25,975 nucleotides of DNA, taken from NCBI GenBank assembly GCA_021441665.1, contig JAGYYN010044420.1, positions 1 through 25,975 of the forward strand, written 5' to 3'. Positions within the stretch are counted from its first letter, which is position 1; each line of letters starts with the position of its first letter. The DNA is from Euplotes cf. woodruffi 2 WChen-2021 (Eukaryota > Ciliophora > Spirotrichea > Euplotida > Euplotidae). The notes under the pieces were generated by a model. The model ran no database searches. It had not been told where the DNA came from and saw only the letters and a list, made by a program, of their open reading frames with translations. Made by a program: the position numbers and the translations under genes. This document shows, in pieces, positions 1 through 10,800 of this stretch.

Positions 1-65
1 TATGCGGAGTCTTTGGTGATGACGATCTTTACTAAGTGCATATCTTCTGACCTCCAGATCTCCAT
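1..65 (-). CDS. V-type ATPase subunit a-like, N-terminal fragment (3' part outside window)
   Basis: Only the first 21 codons lie in the window. The protein begins MEIWRSEDMHLVKI and ends at KDSA. Subunit a of the V-ATPase (the 100-116 kDa membrane subunit that couples the cytosolic stalk to proton transport) usually begins with a short FRSE-M-L-x-Q-L segment followed by an alanine about ten residues later. The WRSEDM-L-K-I-x5-A pattern fits that. The ATG at 65-63 is used because the frame is closed by a TAA upstream, near position 99. An AG acceptor at about 80, with the exon reading VYIGK-MEIW, is an alternative that would place the start further up. Identification rests on one short motif and is inference. 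Confidence 0.5.
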   Translation of the reverse strand, partial: MEIWRSEDMHLVKIVITKDSA

Positions 66-82
66 TTTGCCAATATACACTG

Positions 83-92
83 CCCGCGCGGG
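83..92. repeat. 10-bp GC-only palindrome (cccgcgcggg)
   Basis: A perfect palindrome made only of G and C sits in DNA that is otherwise strongly AT-rich, 18 bp upstream of the putative V-ATPase subunit a ATG and next to a TATTTAAA stretch. It may lie in a 5' leader or promoter. Function unknown. Confidence 0.6.
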
Positions 93-704
93 TATTTAAA
101 TTACAATACTTCGTTCAGCATATTCAAAAGGCTATAGATAATACAACACTCAAGGATTTGTGAGTTACTTGTAAAGAGGACAAATGATAAATGATTTAGG
201 TTAAAATTCAATATTGGAGAATAATATTTGCTAAATCCTCTATATTTATATAAGAGACTAATACATATTTTGGTTATTTGCACTATAGATATTAAATATT
301 ATGATATGAGTTCCAATTGAAACTCGATTTATGAAATTTTTTTAAAGCTATACTAATATAATCAAATTAAAATTTTCTCAAGAATTTTTGGTGAAGATTT
401 TATCACCTATCAACTGGAACTCCACTGGACGTAGTTCCAGTTCCTAGTACTGATTTTTGGCGCTCCTTTCATCTAAAGCACTCTCCAGCTCTAATTCCAG
501 CCCCATTTATGTTTTCAATTAATTTTATTAATTATATATAATGCAGGTTTACACTAAAATCATAAAAATAGATTTGTTGATAACTAAATTTGACTGGAGC
601 CAAAAGTCGATAAATATTTTTATTTCACCTGAATGAAAGATCAATATAAAACATTGAAATTTTTTTCGGAGAGTAAATTATTTTATATTATTTCACGAAG
701 TAAG
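93..704. other. AT-rich intergenic region with inverted repeat
   Basis: No supported gene. The stretch separates two divergent genes and so should hold both promoters. It contains a 10-bp perfect inverted repeat at 412-421/433-442 and a scatter of TCCAG/CTGGA words between 412 and 600. ATTGAA words occur at 315-324 and 652-661. An in-frame ATG at 633 could extend the downstream gene by 24 residues. Confidence 0.6.
412..442. repeat. Inverted repeat, 10-bp arms, 11-bp loop
   Basis: AACTGGAACT at 412-421 is the exact reverse complement of AGTTCCAGTT at 433-442. The loop itself carries another ACTGGAC. It could form a hairpin or be a dimeric protein-binding site upstream of the gene starting at 705. 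The role is not shown by the sequence. Confidence 0.6.
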
Positions 705-2072
705 ATGTCAAACCAAAACAATCAGGACGCTCATGCAGATGCAAAAAACAGCTGTGGCTTCAACTTTGAAGCAAAGCAAGAGTACAAAGGGATTTACTAT
801 AATGAAAATGAAAAGGAAGAGAAGTTCTTTGACCAGGCTACTGGAGCTCATTTCAAGTTCGAGGATATATGACAAAGACTAAGTAAATTATCAATTGATC
901 ACAGTCAATTTTCAACCAACTCCTCGACTGTCAAAATTCGAAAGCAAAAGGTATCCGATCAGTCATAGATAATGTTTAATAGATTATTTTACTGTGTGAT
1001 AGTAAAACTCCATTAATTACAAATTAAAAATACTTATGGTTAAATATAAAACTTTGATTATAAATAAAATCACTTGTAATTGTCATATGCTAAAAACCTA
1101 ATATAGGTGTGCAGACTTCGAAAGCACGCGGGAACTGATATGAAATTATTAAAGGACCAAGCATCTACTGACGAATCAACATTAAATTTAAAAGCAAAAA
1201 TTCTCGCGAGAAGGGTGAGAAATGTTGACCAGAAATACTCACGAACAATTAAGGATTTATCTCGAGGCAGAGATGAGCATTTCATCAAAGTGCGTATATA
1301 TTTAAAATAAAACCATATCGTAATTTTATATACCATCAGCAAAGACTGTCACTGTTTATATTAACTTTCATGAAATATGGTTTAAGTTTTTGTACATATA
1401 TTTTGCAAATGTTTAAATTCAAACCGATTATATAGAAAAGTCGAGATTGACGACTTGATAGTAAAAACACCATGACCTTTTCTCACCAAAGGCAAGAAGA
1501 CAATGCGATGAAGGCCAAAATCATCGAAAACAGACGACATATTAAGAATATCATCACAAGGGGGAAAGATCAGAATAGCTTTAAGCTTTCTGAAAATATT
1601 GAGTCCAGAAATGCCAAAAATCAAGCGGTTTCGTCAAAATATTGAAGTGCAGGAGATCTTATCAAGCTAAATTTAAACCAAGATATGACGAATAGTAGTA
1701 TTCGGCGATTCCACGAAACAACGTGAATAAATGAAAGCCAAAATTTTGCATTAGTCAGTGACTCAAAAAGCAATAATAAGGCAAAGGCAACTGTATTCGC
1801 GAAGCCTCCATTGATCAGCAAAATGAAGCTTGAAAGAAACGTGGATGCAAAGAATTTATTGTACGTAAATTTTGCTTTGGCTTTAAAACGCCTGTGCGAA
1901 GTAATTATTTTATTTGGTTTAAGTACTATTTCTTGACCAATTCGCAAATAAAAATAATCGGTAATTTAGAGTTAAAAAGAACTCACTTGCATGAAGGCGA
2001 AAGATTAGTCAAAGCAGGAGCAAATCACGAGTCATGCTCGATATGATGGATAACCGCCTGGCTTGTAACTAG
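705..2072 (+). CDS. Unrecognised hydrophilic protein, about 319 aa, four exons
   Basis: Exons 705-950, 1107-1289, 1436-1864 and about 1970-2072 join in phase 0 through GT-AG introns of 156, 146 and about 105 nt. The first exon encodes MSNQNNQ, an acidic stretch and then GAHFKFEDICQRLSKL, where C is a UGA codon (870-872). Two later segments look like diverged copies: KAKILARR with SRGRDEHF, and KAKIIENRR with TRGKDQNSF. No known domain was recognised. The start at 705 is chosen because the 633 ATG adds a hydrophobic-looking leader that is probably untranslated. The last junction is the weakest: the best 3' exon begins AGT-TAA and needs a +1 shift at 1973 to reach the TAG at 2070-2072. Joining exon 1 to the rest is inferred from phase and spacing. 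Confidence 0.5.
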
Positions 2073-2265
2073 AGTAATCATTTTATAATAAATTCAATTC
2101 CTTCACCACCAAGAAAACGAATAAGGACAATAAATTTTAGTTCAGAATAATTAAGATAAAATTTATATTAAAAACTAAAAAATAAAAAAATTAGGCTCTT
2201 GTTTATTTTTATATTGAGTTTAAATAAAATTATAAAAATAAAATAAATTTATCATTCTATTTCAA
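2073..2265. other. AT-rich spacer between tandem genes
   Basis: No ORF or RNA gene was seen. It holds long A/T runs and must contain the 3' end of the upstream gene and the promoter of the gene starting at 2266. Confidence 0.6.
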
Positions 2266-3830
2266 ATGGAGAACGAAAAGGAAGGTTATACAGGAGATTA
2301 CAACGGCGGAGATAAAAGAAAGAAAGACGCCAACTGGTTCAAAGGCACCCACTTTATCTTTGGCGACGACCAGACTAGGATTATGAAGTCGCAAACTCAT
2401 TCTCAGTTCCGACCCCCGATGAATGTTAATAATGGTGCTGGGACGTATGATGCTAAGTCGATGACAAGAACTCACTTTTTATTGGGTAATGAGAAGACCC
2501 TTGGCATCACTACTGCGAATGCCAGTTACCAACAGCCAATGGCTGGATTTCAACCTTCCACTCTCGATGATAAAACAAAAGGAGAGCTAAAGAGGTCTCA
2601 CTTTAACTTAGGAGGAGAGCCGTTCGCAAGATATGCAACTACTAATAAAATGGACTTCGTGCCAAAAACCGGCTCTGGAGCAGATCGAGAAGGACAAGAG
2701 GAAAGAAAAGCAAGAATGAGACGCCACAACTTTAATTTTGGAAAAGAAGGCACTGACTTTGTTTCAACAAATAATGCTGTTTTCCAAGATTATTCAGGAC
2801 TTGGAGCTGCAAGCATGGCGAAGAAATCTGGATCTGAAATTGGTAAAACCCATTTCAGATTAGGTGGTGAAAGTGCACCGATGCGCACTGTACACCAAGC
2901 GGAGTATAGAGAAAGGTCAGGGGTTGTAGCAGGAAAAACTAATAATTCAATTGCTTTTCAATGAACAAATTTCAAATTTGGAGATGATAAAGTAAGTCAT
3001 CTACCAAGCTCGCACATGCACTATAAGTACTATCCTCAAGGGGAGTCTGGAAGACTCAATCGAGAACAGCTAAATGAGTTAAGAAAAGAGCATTTTATCT
3101 ATGGAAAGCATCCAAATCAGTTTAAATCAGCTTCACAAATAGCTCATAGCGGTTATGGACTAAACGCTCAGAGACCAGTGCAAGATAGAACAAAGACACA
3201 GACTTCGAGTGTTCAACTAGGAGATCCGAAATTTGCAAGCACATTCTTCCAGACAACATATGAAGTCTCTAACCAAAGTAGACCGTTAGGAAATGTAAGG
3301 TTTAAATATTAACATTACAGAATGTATTCGAAAACAACACGATCGCTAAAGAAGGGTCTCATTTCCAAATTGGAGACAACAGTAGACCGATTGGAAAGTC
3401 ACAGAACCAAGCAACCTACCGTCAGTTAGACTATGCAGCGTCAAAGCCAGATATGGATTTTGAGAAGCGACTAAGAAGCAACCACTTTGACTTGGGTCTC
3501 GGAAACTCATTACCAGGCCAGTACAGATCTGTCTCTCAAGCAGCCCACGACTTCAAGGGAAACGCGAATGACATAAGAAGCAAACTCGAAACCGAGCGGA
3601 AGAAAGACCTCACAGCATCGCACTTCCAAGTTGGATCTGATAGAGTTAAGATGAGAAGCACAATGAAAGGAGATTATGTCGATAATGGACCAGCACAGGC
3701 TGTGTTTAACGAAGATAAAAAACGAGATTTGAAAAATTCACACTTCATGCTTGGAGACCCTTCGAATGTTGATTTCAAATCATCGCACGACATTAATTAC
3801 AAATGGATTCAGCCAAGACAAGTACAGTAG
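2266..3830 (+). CDS. Axonemal SHF-x-x-G repeat protein, SAXO4/SAXO5-like, 512 aa
   Basis: Exons 2266-3294 and 3321-3830 are joined in phase 0 by a 26-nt intron (GTAAGG to TTACAG). The protein consists of 12 units of roughly 40 residues. Each has a core such as THFIFGDD, SHFNLGGE, SHFQIGDN or SHFMLGDP, followed 8-12 residues later by an S-x-x-x-x-[YFH] element (for example FKSSHDINY). The same S/T-H-F-x-x-G core is typical of the SAXO4 (PPP1R32) and SAXO5 (TEX45) proteins, which bind inside or along ciliary doublet microtubules, so a ciliary role is likely. A UGA (2962-2964) opens the sixth repeat (CTNFKFGDD); treating it as a stop would cut an uninterrupted repeat array. The real stop is the TAG at 3828. 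No frameshift is needed. Family assignment is by motif only. Confidence 0.75.
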
Positions 3831-4110
3831 ATTTACAATTTTATTTTATATTGTGTAGCATCATAATTCATTATTATTCAATACAGAATTTCTTAAAGAA
3901 TATTCAGCTTATTGCAGTGATTATTGAAAATTAAAAACTTAATCAATGTAAAATTTCAAGCATGAATATTTGAATTTTGCCTACATCCTGTATTAAATCC
4001 ATTAAAGCATTAGGATAAATATTGTTAAGCATAAAGTTAATCCAAAGAAAACTGCTGTACAACTGATAGTCAGACACTGATATTATTAAACCAAATTAAT
4101 TCATATCTGC
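3831..4110. other. Convergent 3'-3' spacer
   Basis: AT-rich, 280 bp between the ends of two converging genes. No coding or RNA structure was recognised. It contains TATTGAAAAT at 3922-3931, which fits the chromosome-breakage consensus described for Euplotes crassus, but such words are expected by chance here. Confidence 0.6.
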
Positions 4111-7100
4111 TTAGTTATCGCTAAGTTCGCAAGACTCTGACTTTTGCAGCTTGTAAACAGGAACCTCTGGTGATTGGTATAACTTGCCATCCTGCACGAA
4201 AGTATTCGTCGACTGGTTGGTCGCGATGTAAGAACTAAATTGAAGTCCTGATATACTCATTGAAAGACTCAACATCAGGTCTTTAACTTCTTGAGAGACA
4301 GATTCTTTATTTGTTGCAATTTGGTTAAACACTGCAGATGCATTTTGCATTGATTCTATTGCTTTTCTCAACTACAGGCGATTAATATTTACTGCTTACC
4401 TCGATTTGGACCTTTAAATCACTTGCTGATTGCTTTGGAGTTTTATCACTAAACTTTGTTAATTTAAATACATACCTAGTTGTAATATTTGCTTTATCGA
4501 AAAGCTCAGTGCCTCTTTGTTTATTTGTTGGCTGGTGTCTAAACTTTGCATTACCTCCTTCGTTTAGATTATTGGTGATGAGCATTTCAAAGTCCAAGTC
4601 TTGCTCATCATTTTCAAATTTTGTGCAGCTTCTCTGGAGCTCGTGACCTAAATTAAATAATTAAGTCTCGATACCTTTAAGTCTTTTGTGCGTGTCTTTC
4701 TTCATTGTCTCTCCTTTATGTTCAACATTTTCTATAAATCATTTAATAAATCTTACTTTTCTTTTGTCCTTTGGGCTCACTCCTCAACTTTTGGTCTTTG
4801 CTTCCAAGCATTTTGATCGATTTCTCTTCTTTACTCTCCACTTTTGGTGTTGATTTTTCAGACTTCTTAGTTTCCTCGGTTTTCTGAACAACTTTTTGAG
4901 CTGTTGGGGGAAGAAGGTGATTTTGAGCTGCATGCATTTCAGATGGTCGCTTTACTTTCTGCTCATAGATACTGTTTCTAAGCATATTTCCGATTCTTGA
5001 TTCTCTCAAAAGGAAGTCACTTGGAACTCCAGTAGGTCTTTTTCTTGATTGTTGAAAATCAAACGCATCGTTTTCTTCATCAGAATCTTTATCAAGCTCA
5101 CTACCGTCTTTATTCGTAGACAAATCAACAACTTCTACAATATTATCGTCGTCCTCTCCATCACTGACGGTTTGCTTAAGTTCTTCGAAATCTGCGAACT
5201 TTTTCTGGTATTTATACTCTTGGAATTTTTCAGAATCATCGCCTTCGCATATCGTTGACTTTGCCCAAGCAGGGAGGGTGTCTCGAGAATAGTCAATTGG
5301 AGGTCTCATGTTGAATCCGTCAGAGCCCCATGCCTTTCGATCTTCTTTATCTGAAGTCTCCATTACGTATTGAGTGAATCCTTCGTTTTCTGTCATTGCT
5401 CTTTGCTTTGGAGTTTCCGTGATCCTCAAACTCTTCTGGGTCTCTTTAAACATGATCTCTTTCTCAATATTTGACGGTACTTTGTATATGAAGATGCAGC
5501 CGTTATTAGACGAAGAAACTAAGTATTTGAAATTTGGACTATACTTCAGCGCAGTCACTGCATCTCCTGTGTTTATTGATAAAGTTGTATTGCCTGTTTT
5601 TATATCAAAAATAGTAAGGCTTCGCTTTTTCATCGAACATGCAAGTCCGTATAGAGATACATTATCAGTCTCCATTTTGATATATTCTCGGTCTTGTACG
5701 CCTGTTGAAGCTAAAACGCTTTTCTTTAATACAACTGTATTGTTCTTCCTCGTTTCTCAGATACACACTTTTTTGTCTCATCCTAGCATAAAGCAGCTCT
5801 CGTTTACAGCCATGGAGAATATTTTGCATCCAGCGAATTCTTTTTGAGTTGGCTCTGTTAAATTGAGGTCTTCGTCCATCGATCTCACATTAACGCTGCC
5901 TTTGCAGTCTGCAGATACTATTTTAAGATCAGAGTCAGTATCATCACACATAAACTGCGCAGAGATAACTGCTGTCTTATGGTCTTGAATATGTCGAATT
6001 TCTTCGAAGTTATTTATCGAATCGAAAATCTTGATACTATTATCCTTGCTGCAGGTTAACACTAATCCAGCTCTTTTGTCACCAATATTTTCGATCGGTG
6101 CTGCATCAATCCCAAGGATTTCGTGAGTGTGAGCTTCATTGACTTTGACGAGGGCAAGGGTAGTTGAGTCAAATATCCACATACATCCTCACTGGTCTCC
6201 ACAGACAATATATTTGCTGTCTTTCGAAGGAATCAATTTTAAAGATCTAATTTTCCAAATCCTTCATCGTCACTATTATTGCTTTTTCATTTTAAGTGCT
6301 CTAAGTTCTCTCATAGCAATCCCATCGAATCTTGGTTTACCTGTCAAACTCCGTTCTTCGGGTTGACATATACAATAAATCTCCTGATAGTTTTATCAGT
6401 TGACCCAGAGACGAAGCAGAAATGCGAAGGGCTTTCAACACGAGGGTAGCAGTCAACATCAAAAACAGTTCCGCAATGGCTTCTTACGATTTTATCAATT
6501 TCGACTTCATCTTTTTCTGACACTTTGTAGTAAACCATAGTTTTGTCGTAGAACATCGCTGCAATTCACGATCTGCTTGCTTTGATGACTTTGCAGTCAG
6601 AATACTCGATGGATTCGGGAATATCAGCTGCGCCCTCGCCTAAATAAGGAGGCCTGGGTAGTTCTCTTGGGGAAGTTAAATTTGCCAAGCTTGAATAATT
6701 AATAACTCCGTTCGAACATCCCACAATCAGCTTGTCATTAAACTTTGTCATGCAATGAGGAGCATCTTTGTAGTTAAGCTCGAGCGTTTCAAAGTCGCCT
6801 CTTTCTTTATCGAAGACGATGAGGTTTGAGTTATCAAGCATAATTAAGATTTTGTCCTCATGGTCAGCCATATCTATTCATGTCCTTCCTTTGCCGGAAA
6901 AAGACAGCTTAAGAGTCGGTCTCCACTTGTTCTTTTGCAGTCACTGAAAGATGCCGTCTTTTGATAGCAAATAGATCGAGTCGTCTTTTGAGAAGAAAAA
7001 CTGCTTGATCTTATAAGAAATTCCATGAATCTGCAGTGAAGTCTTTTTGGGTAAATCAAAGATTTCAAATTTCTTTAAATCGCGTTTGTCCACATTCCGC

Positions 7101-7510
7101 ATCGTTCCGTGGACAGCGATGAAGGTTTTATTGGGTGAAACTGCGATTCCATCGATTGTTCTGAACCCGGTAGTAATGTTGGTCTTAGGAATATATTTTC
7201 CAGATTTTGACTGTTGGTAGAATCTTACTGATGCTTCTTTTGAAAGCAACTCTCCTGTATACATATCACTGCCGTCTTGAGAGAATTCAACGCATGAATA
7301 TGGCAGACCTTTCGGATTCTGCAGGTATTCTTTCTGAATATGATTTACTGGATCATATACAACCACAAGCGATCCGACGAGGTAAATAAATTCTTGTGTC
7401 AATGGCGAGAACTGATATAACTCACTTTTAGGTAATGTGTACCCGTGAATGTTGATCAACTCAAGGCCTGTAGACTGGGCTGATTTTCTTCTGTGTAAAG
7501 AAGGGTCCAT
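4111..7510 (-). CDS. WDR62/MAPKBP1-like WD40 scaffold protein, about 1091 aa
   Basis: Exons 7510-6341, 6272-4675, 4647-4400 and 4371-4111 are separated by introns of 68, 27 and 28 nt. Residues 1 to about 690 form two WD40 propellers that track human WDR62 closely: VGCSNGV with LPRPPYLG, YIVCGDQCGCMWIFD, EAHTHEILGID, MLGCDKKV, and VTALKYSP with SSSNNGCIFIYKV. An acidic, Lys/Ser-rich linker with LPAWAK follows. The frame then meets TAT-TAA at 4748-4743. A +1 shift there continues the frame through a segment previously separable as its own 179-aa ORF (ATG at 4705). Its ELRKAIESM and KDLMLSLSMSISGLQ segments resemble the C-terminal helical dimerisation region of WDR62/MAPKBP1 (ELRGSVRQA and LLRDTFSSVRQELE). 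Nine UGA codons in the propellers read as Cys; the one in LGCDKKV matches the Cys of WDR62 IGCQDRN. WDR62 acts at spindle poles and centrioles and scaffolds JNK signalling. If the shift does not occur, the protein ends at 4743 (899 aa) and a separate gene lies at 4705-4111. Confidence 0.78.
4743..4748 (-). other. Putative +1 frameshift site TAT-TAA (WDR62-like gene)
   Basis: Skipping T4745 joins the WD40 part to the C-terminal helical part in one frame with no intervening stop (AAA TGA TTT ATA follow). Both sides match the same protein family, which is why this unusual codon context is proposed. Confidence 0.6.
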
Positions 7511-7844
7511 TTTTAGATTTAGATCTTCACAAACCAATATTTCTATTAATTTTTTGGTAGATGTGGGGTTTTAATTTAAAAAATATTGAATATAAACAAT
7601 AAGTCTTCTTGGTATTAATGTCAGGCACAGAGTATTATGTAAGCATTAATGAGATTTTATACATCAATAATAATGCATATTTTTATCGCTTAATTTATCG
7701 ATTAGCAGGATAATCCAATAAATGCAATTAAGTACCAAAATTGATAATTAAATTTTTTGTTAAAATTTAAACTTATTTTTAGTCAATATCGAATATTTAT
7801 AGAAGCATAGCTCGCAGAGATCAAGTAAAATAACCCCAATTATA
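7511..7844. other. Divergent promoter region
   Basis: 334 bp between two genes transcribed away from each other, so both promoters should lie here. It is AT-rich with no ORF. It contains one GGGGTTTT at 7565-7572, identical to a single Euplotes telomere unit, without any array. Confidence 0.65.
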
Positions 7845-10800
7845 ATGTCAACTGAGTCAAGAGGGATCATCGGAGAGAAGCAGATTTCAAGTCCGAAAGA
7901 GAAGTCTTTTATCGACATGATCCAGCATCAACAAATCAAAAACCACTTGGACATTTTAATTCCTGATGATAAAGGTAACAGAGGATACAATTCTACTATC
8001 TCAGCAGGAATTTAAATATGAGGATTAGCTGCTTTTTGTTTCGAATTCATTTAAAATATTTAATGAAATTCAAATAAAATTTAGCTAACTTAAAATAATT
8101 ATATCAGACTACATCTCAAATAAAAAGAAAAGCAAGCATAAAAGCATAAATAAAAGATTTGATGCAAAAATTAGCACGACAAAAGGATTCAAAAACGTTG
8201 ATCTTGCAGTAAATCGTTCGAAAAATAGACGAGATCGATGATATTCAAATAATCAGTTAAACAACGTTCAAGTGACAGTAAAGAAAACATCAAATTGCAA
8301 GAAGACGTTTACAGATGCAAATAAATATATCAGGCGGTTGAACTACTCTTCAATGACTCCTTACGATAGATCAGTGTTGATGAACTCTCAAAGTAAGTTG
8401 TCTTCACTATCTTTAGATTTCAATGATACAACTCAGCCAAGTATAAAAGTTATGAGTACAACGCCTGCAACCAAGTACACCCATTCAATTGGTGTAGACT
8501 ACATGAACATCGACGCGAGCGGACTCGAGGCAATCTCAGAGTTCAACTCGAATCGAAAGCCTAACAAAAACATCCGCGGATTCAGCGAAAATAAATACAC
8601 TCCGACTGGGACTACGAATTTCGACGACAGGACCAACTTAAACAGGTGGAGGAAGTTCAACACAAAAGGAGTGACTTCCAAACGGTTACAGAGGAAAGAA
8701 AGGAAACTGGCGAAGTTTAGACATGATATTTCAGAACGGCAATCAAAAGTTCAAACTAATCACACTTTAGTTCTGGATTCAACTCAGCTCGTCGGTAGGT
8801 GCTGATCCTATTGCTCTTTTAATCAGTTGCTGATCGTATATGTAGAACACCAAAGCATATTTACACCAGGAGTCGCGATGTCTGAGGATTCGGAAAGCAT
8901 TCATCAACATAAATCTACCAGTATTCAGAGTAAGGCTTTTCACCATGAATTTGAGCTACTTTAAATAGGAACAAGCAAAATGGAAAGTCCGAGTGAAGCC
9001 ACATATGTAAGCAAAAACTATAAAATGCGAAATTTAGAAAATACAATCTAAAAATGACAGTTTGCTAATTAAATCTGAAGATGACGGTGAAATTGACAGA
9101 CAGTCTACTGAGACTCCTATTCAAGTCTCCAAGATTAAACTTACTGAGAAGATAAGAGATATGGAAGAACATATGAAGGCGATGTCTATTTTGAAATTAG
9201 ACCAGGTAGCTTGAATTAATTTAGCTTATCAAAATTACTACTTTAATTAATTGTCAATATTAATGTTTTGTATAGAACAATGTGAAGATGCAATGTGCTT
9301 CATCTTTTGTAAAAAGTGAAGAGGCCAAACATTATGAAAATTTAGAATTTTCTACCATTAAAGTATCTGACAATATCGATCGCATTAACGATTCGGTAGA
9401 GGACCAGCATATTACTGATATAAAATCTCCTGTTAAGTCTCAAAAGTCGATAAAATCCTCAGTCATATCTCAAAAGTCGATAAGGTCTCCAACTTCTAAT
9501 AAACAGGTTGAGAAGTCTGTTGACCAAGAAACTGATGGCCATGCTGCTGAAATAAATATAGTAGAGGTGCAACAAGCTGGGCCACAAAAAATGAATGTCG
9601 ATATTTTATCTGAGCTGAATGCAAAATTAACCAAACCGCAAAATAAAAGCATTTCATTAAATAATGACGTTAATTTTGAGAACCAGAACAACTTATCTAG
9701 GAGTATAAATTTTAAAATAGCAAGACCTGAGCAAACCTCAATCGAGTCATCAAAAGCACTAGATACAAGGAAGACTTTCTTCGAAGCAGTAATCTCGCAA
9801 GTATAAAATATAGGACTCGTCATCTTCATCGTCTGACAAAAGCCCGAAGATTATCGTAAAGGAGACAATATCGTCAAAATACAAAAAGAAATAGCAAGGC
9901 GTACCAGCACAGCTGAGAAAAGCCTGACATAACTAGAGTAAGCCAGCCTCAACTCAGCAATAGGGACTTATCACAGGATTCAAGTACATCAGTGGTGACA
10001 AGTTCGAGAGTCCCAAGAGTCGTCAAAGGTCACCAATGGATCCAAACACAGCAACTTCAGCTATTGAAGCGATAAAAATAGTAAATGAAAACCAGCAAAA
10101 GATGTTGAAGTTCCCACAGCAGCCGACAGTTCACCACAAGACTCCAAGAGAGGGCAGGTACAAGTAACTCACTGATCTTCACTAAAAAGCAGAAAAGAAA
10201 GCAGATCCAAAAGCTAGTTGAGGCGAAGCAGCGGCATTATCAAAAGTTCTTAAAAGTCTTCAAAGACGACGTAAAGGGCTGAAGAATCACATTTGAAGAA
10301 GGCGAAAAGGAGCAGATTTTACGCAAATACGTTAGGGAGTTTAAATCTCCAAAAAGTAAAAGCGGAAATATCTCCTCACATGTCAATGATATTTGTATTG
10401 ATGACAGCACAGGAGCCAATACAGAAAGTGTCAAGGTCAAAGAAGCAATAAACTCGAAAAGGAACAGACCGCAAACAGTTGATAAAACAAGAGCGAGAAA
10501 TAAAGCAGATCTCTATGTGATAGAAGAGAAAAGTCCTATCGCGCTGAAGAAAACACAAAACCAGAAAAGCACAGCGCAGTTTAAGAGAAATGATAAACAA
10601 ATCAACAAAAGTGAACTATTTAATAGTGGATCTAAAAGCCAGTCAAGACGTAAGTATTTGCTTTTGTATTTGGAGATAGGGAGAAATGAAGCTGAAAGTG
10701 AAATCCATTTGAGCACGAAAATAAGCAAGTCAAAACCGACCCATAGAAAATTTTTCAAACAATTCGATTTTGAAGTCAAAGACACTTATATTGATCCAGA

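Noticed and set aside
4705-4743. Treating the 4705-4111 ORF as an independent 179-aa gene
   Set aside because: A one-base shift makes it continuous with the WDR62-like frame, and its helices resemble the expected C-terminus. Kept as the stated alternative.
5374-5847. 157-aa plus-strand ORF
   Set aside because: Antisense to the WDR62-like coding region, whose homology is clear.
5778-6184. UGA = tryptophan (Blepharisma- or mitochondria-like code)
   Set aside because: UGG is used for Trp in the same genes, and UGA sits at conserved Cys positions in SERINC and WDR62-like proteins. Trp would be implausible in the Cys-rich SERINC N-terminus.
7565-7572. GGGGTTTT as a telomere or chromosome end
   Set aside because: A single unit with no array. 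About one such 8-mer is expected by chance in a window of this size and composition.
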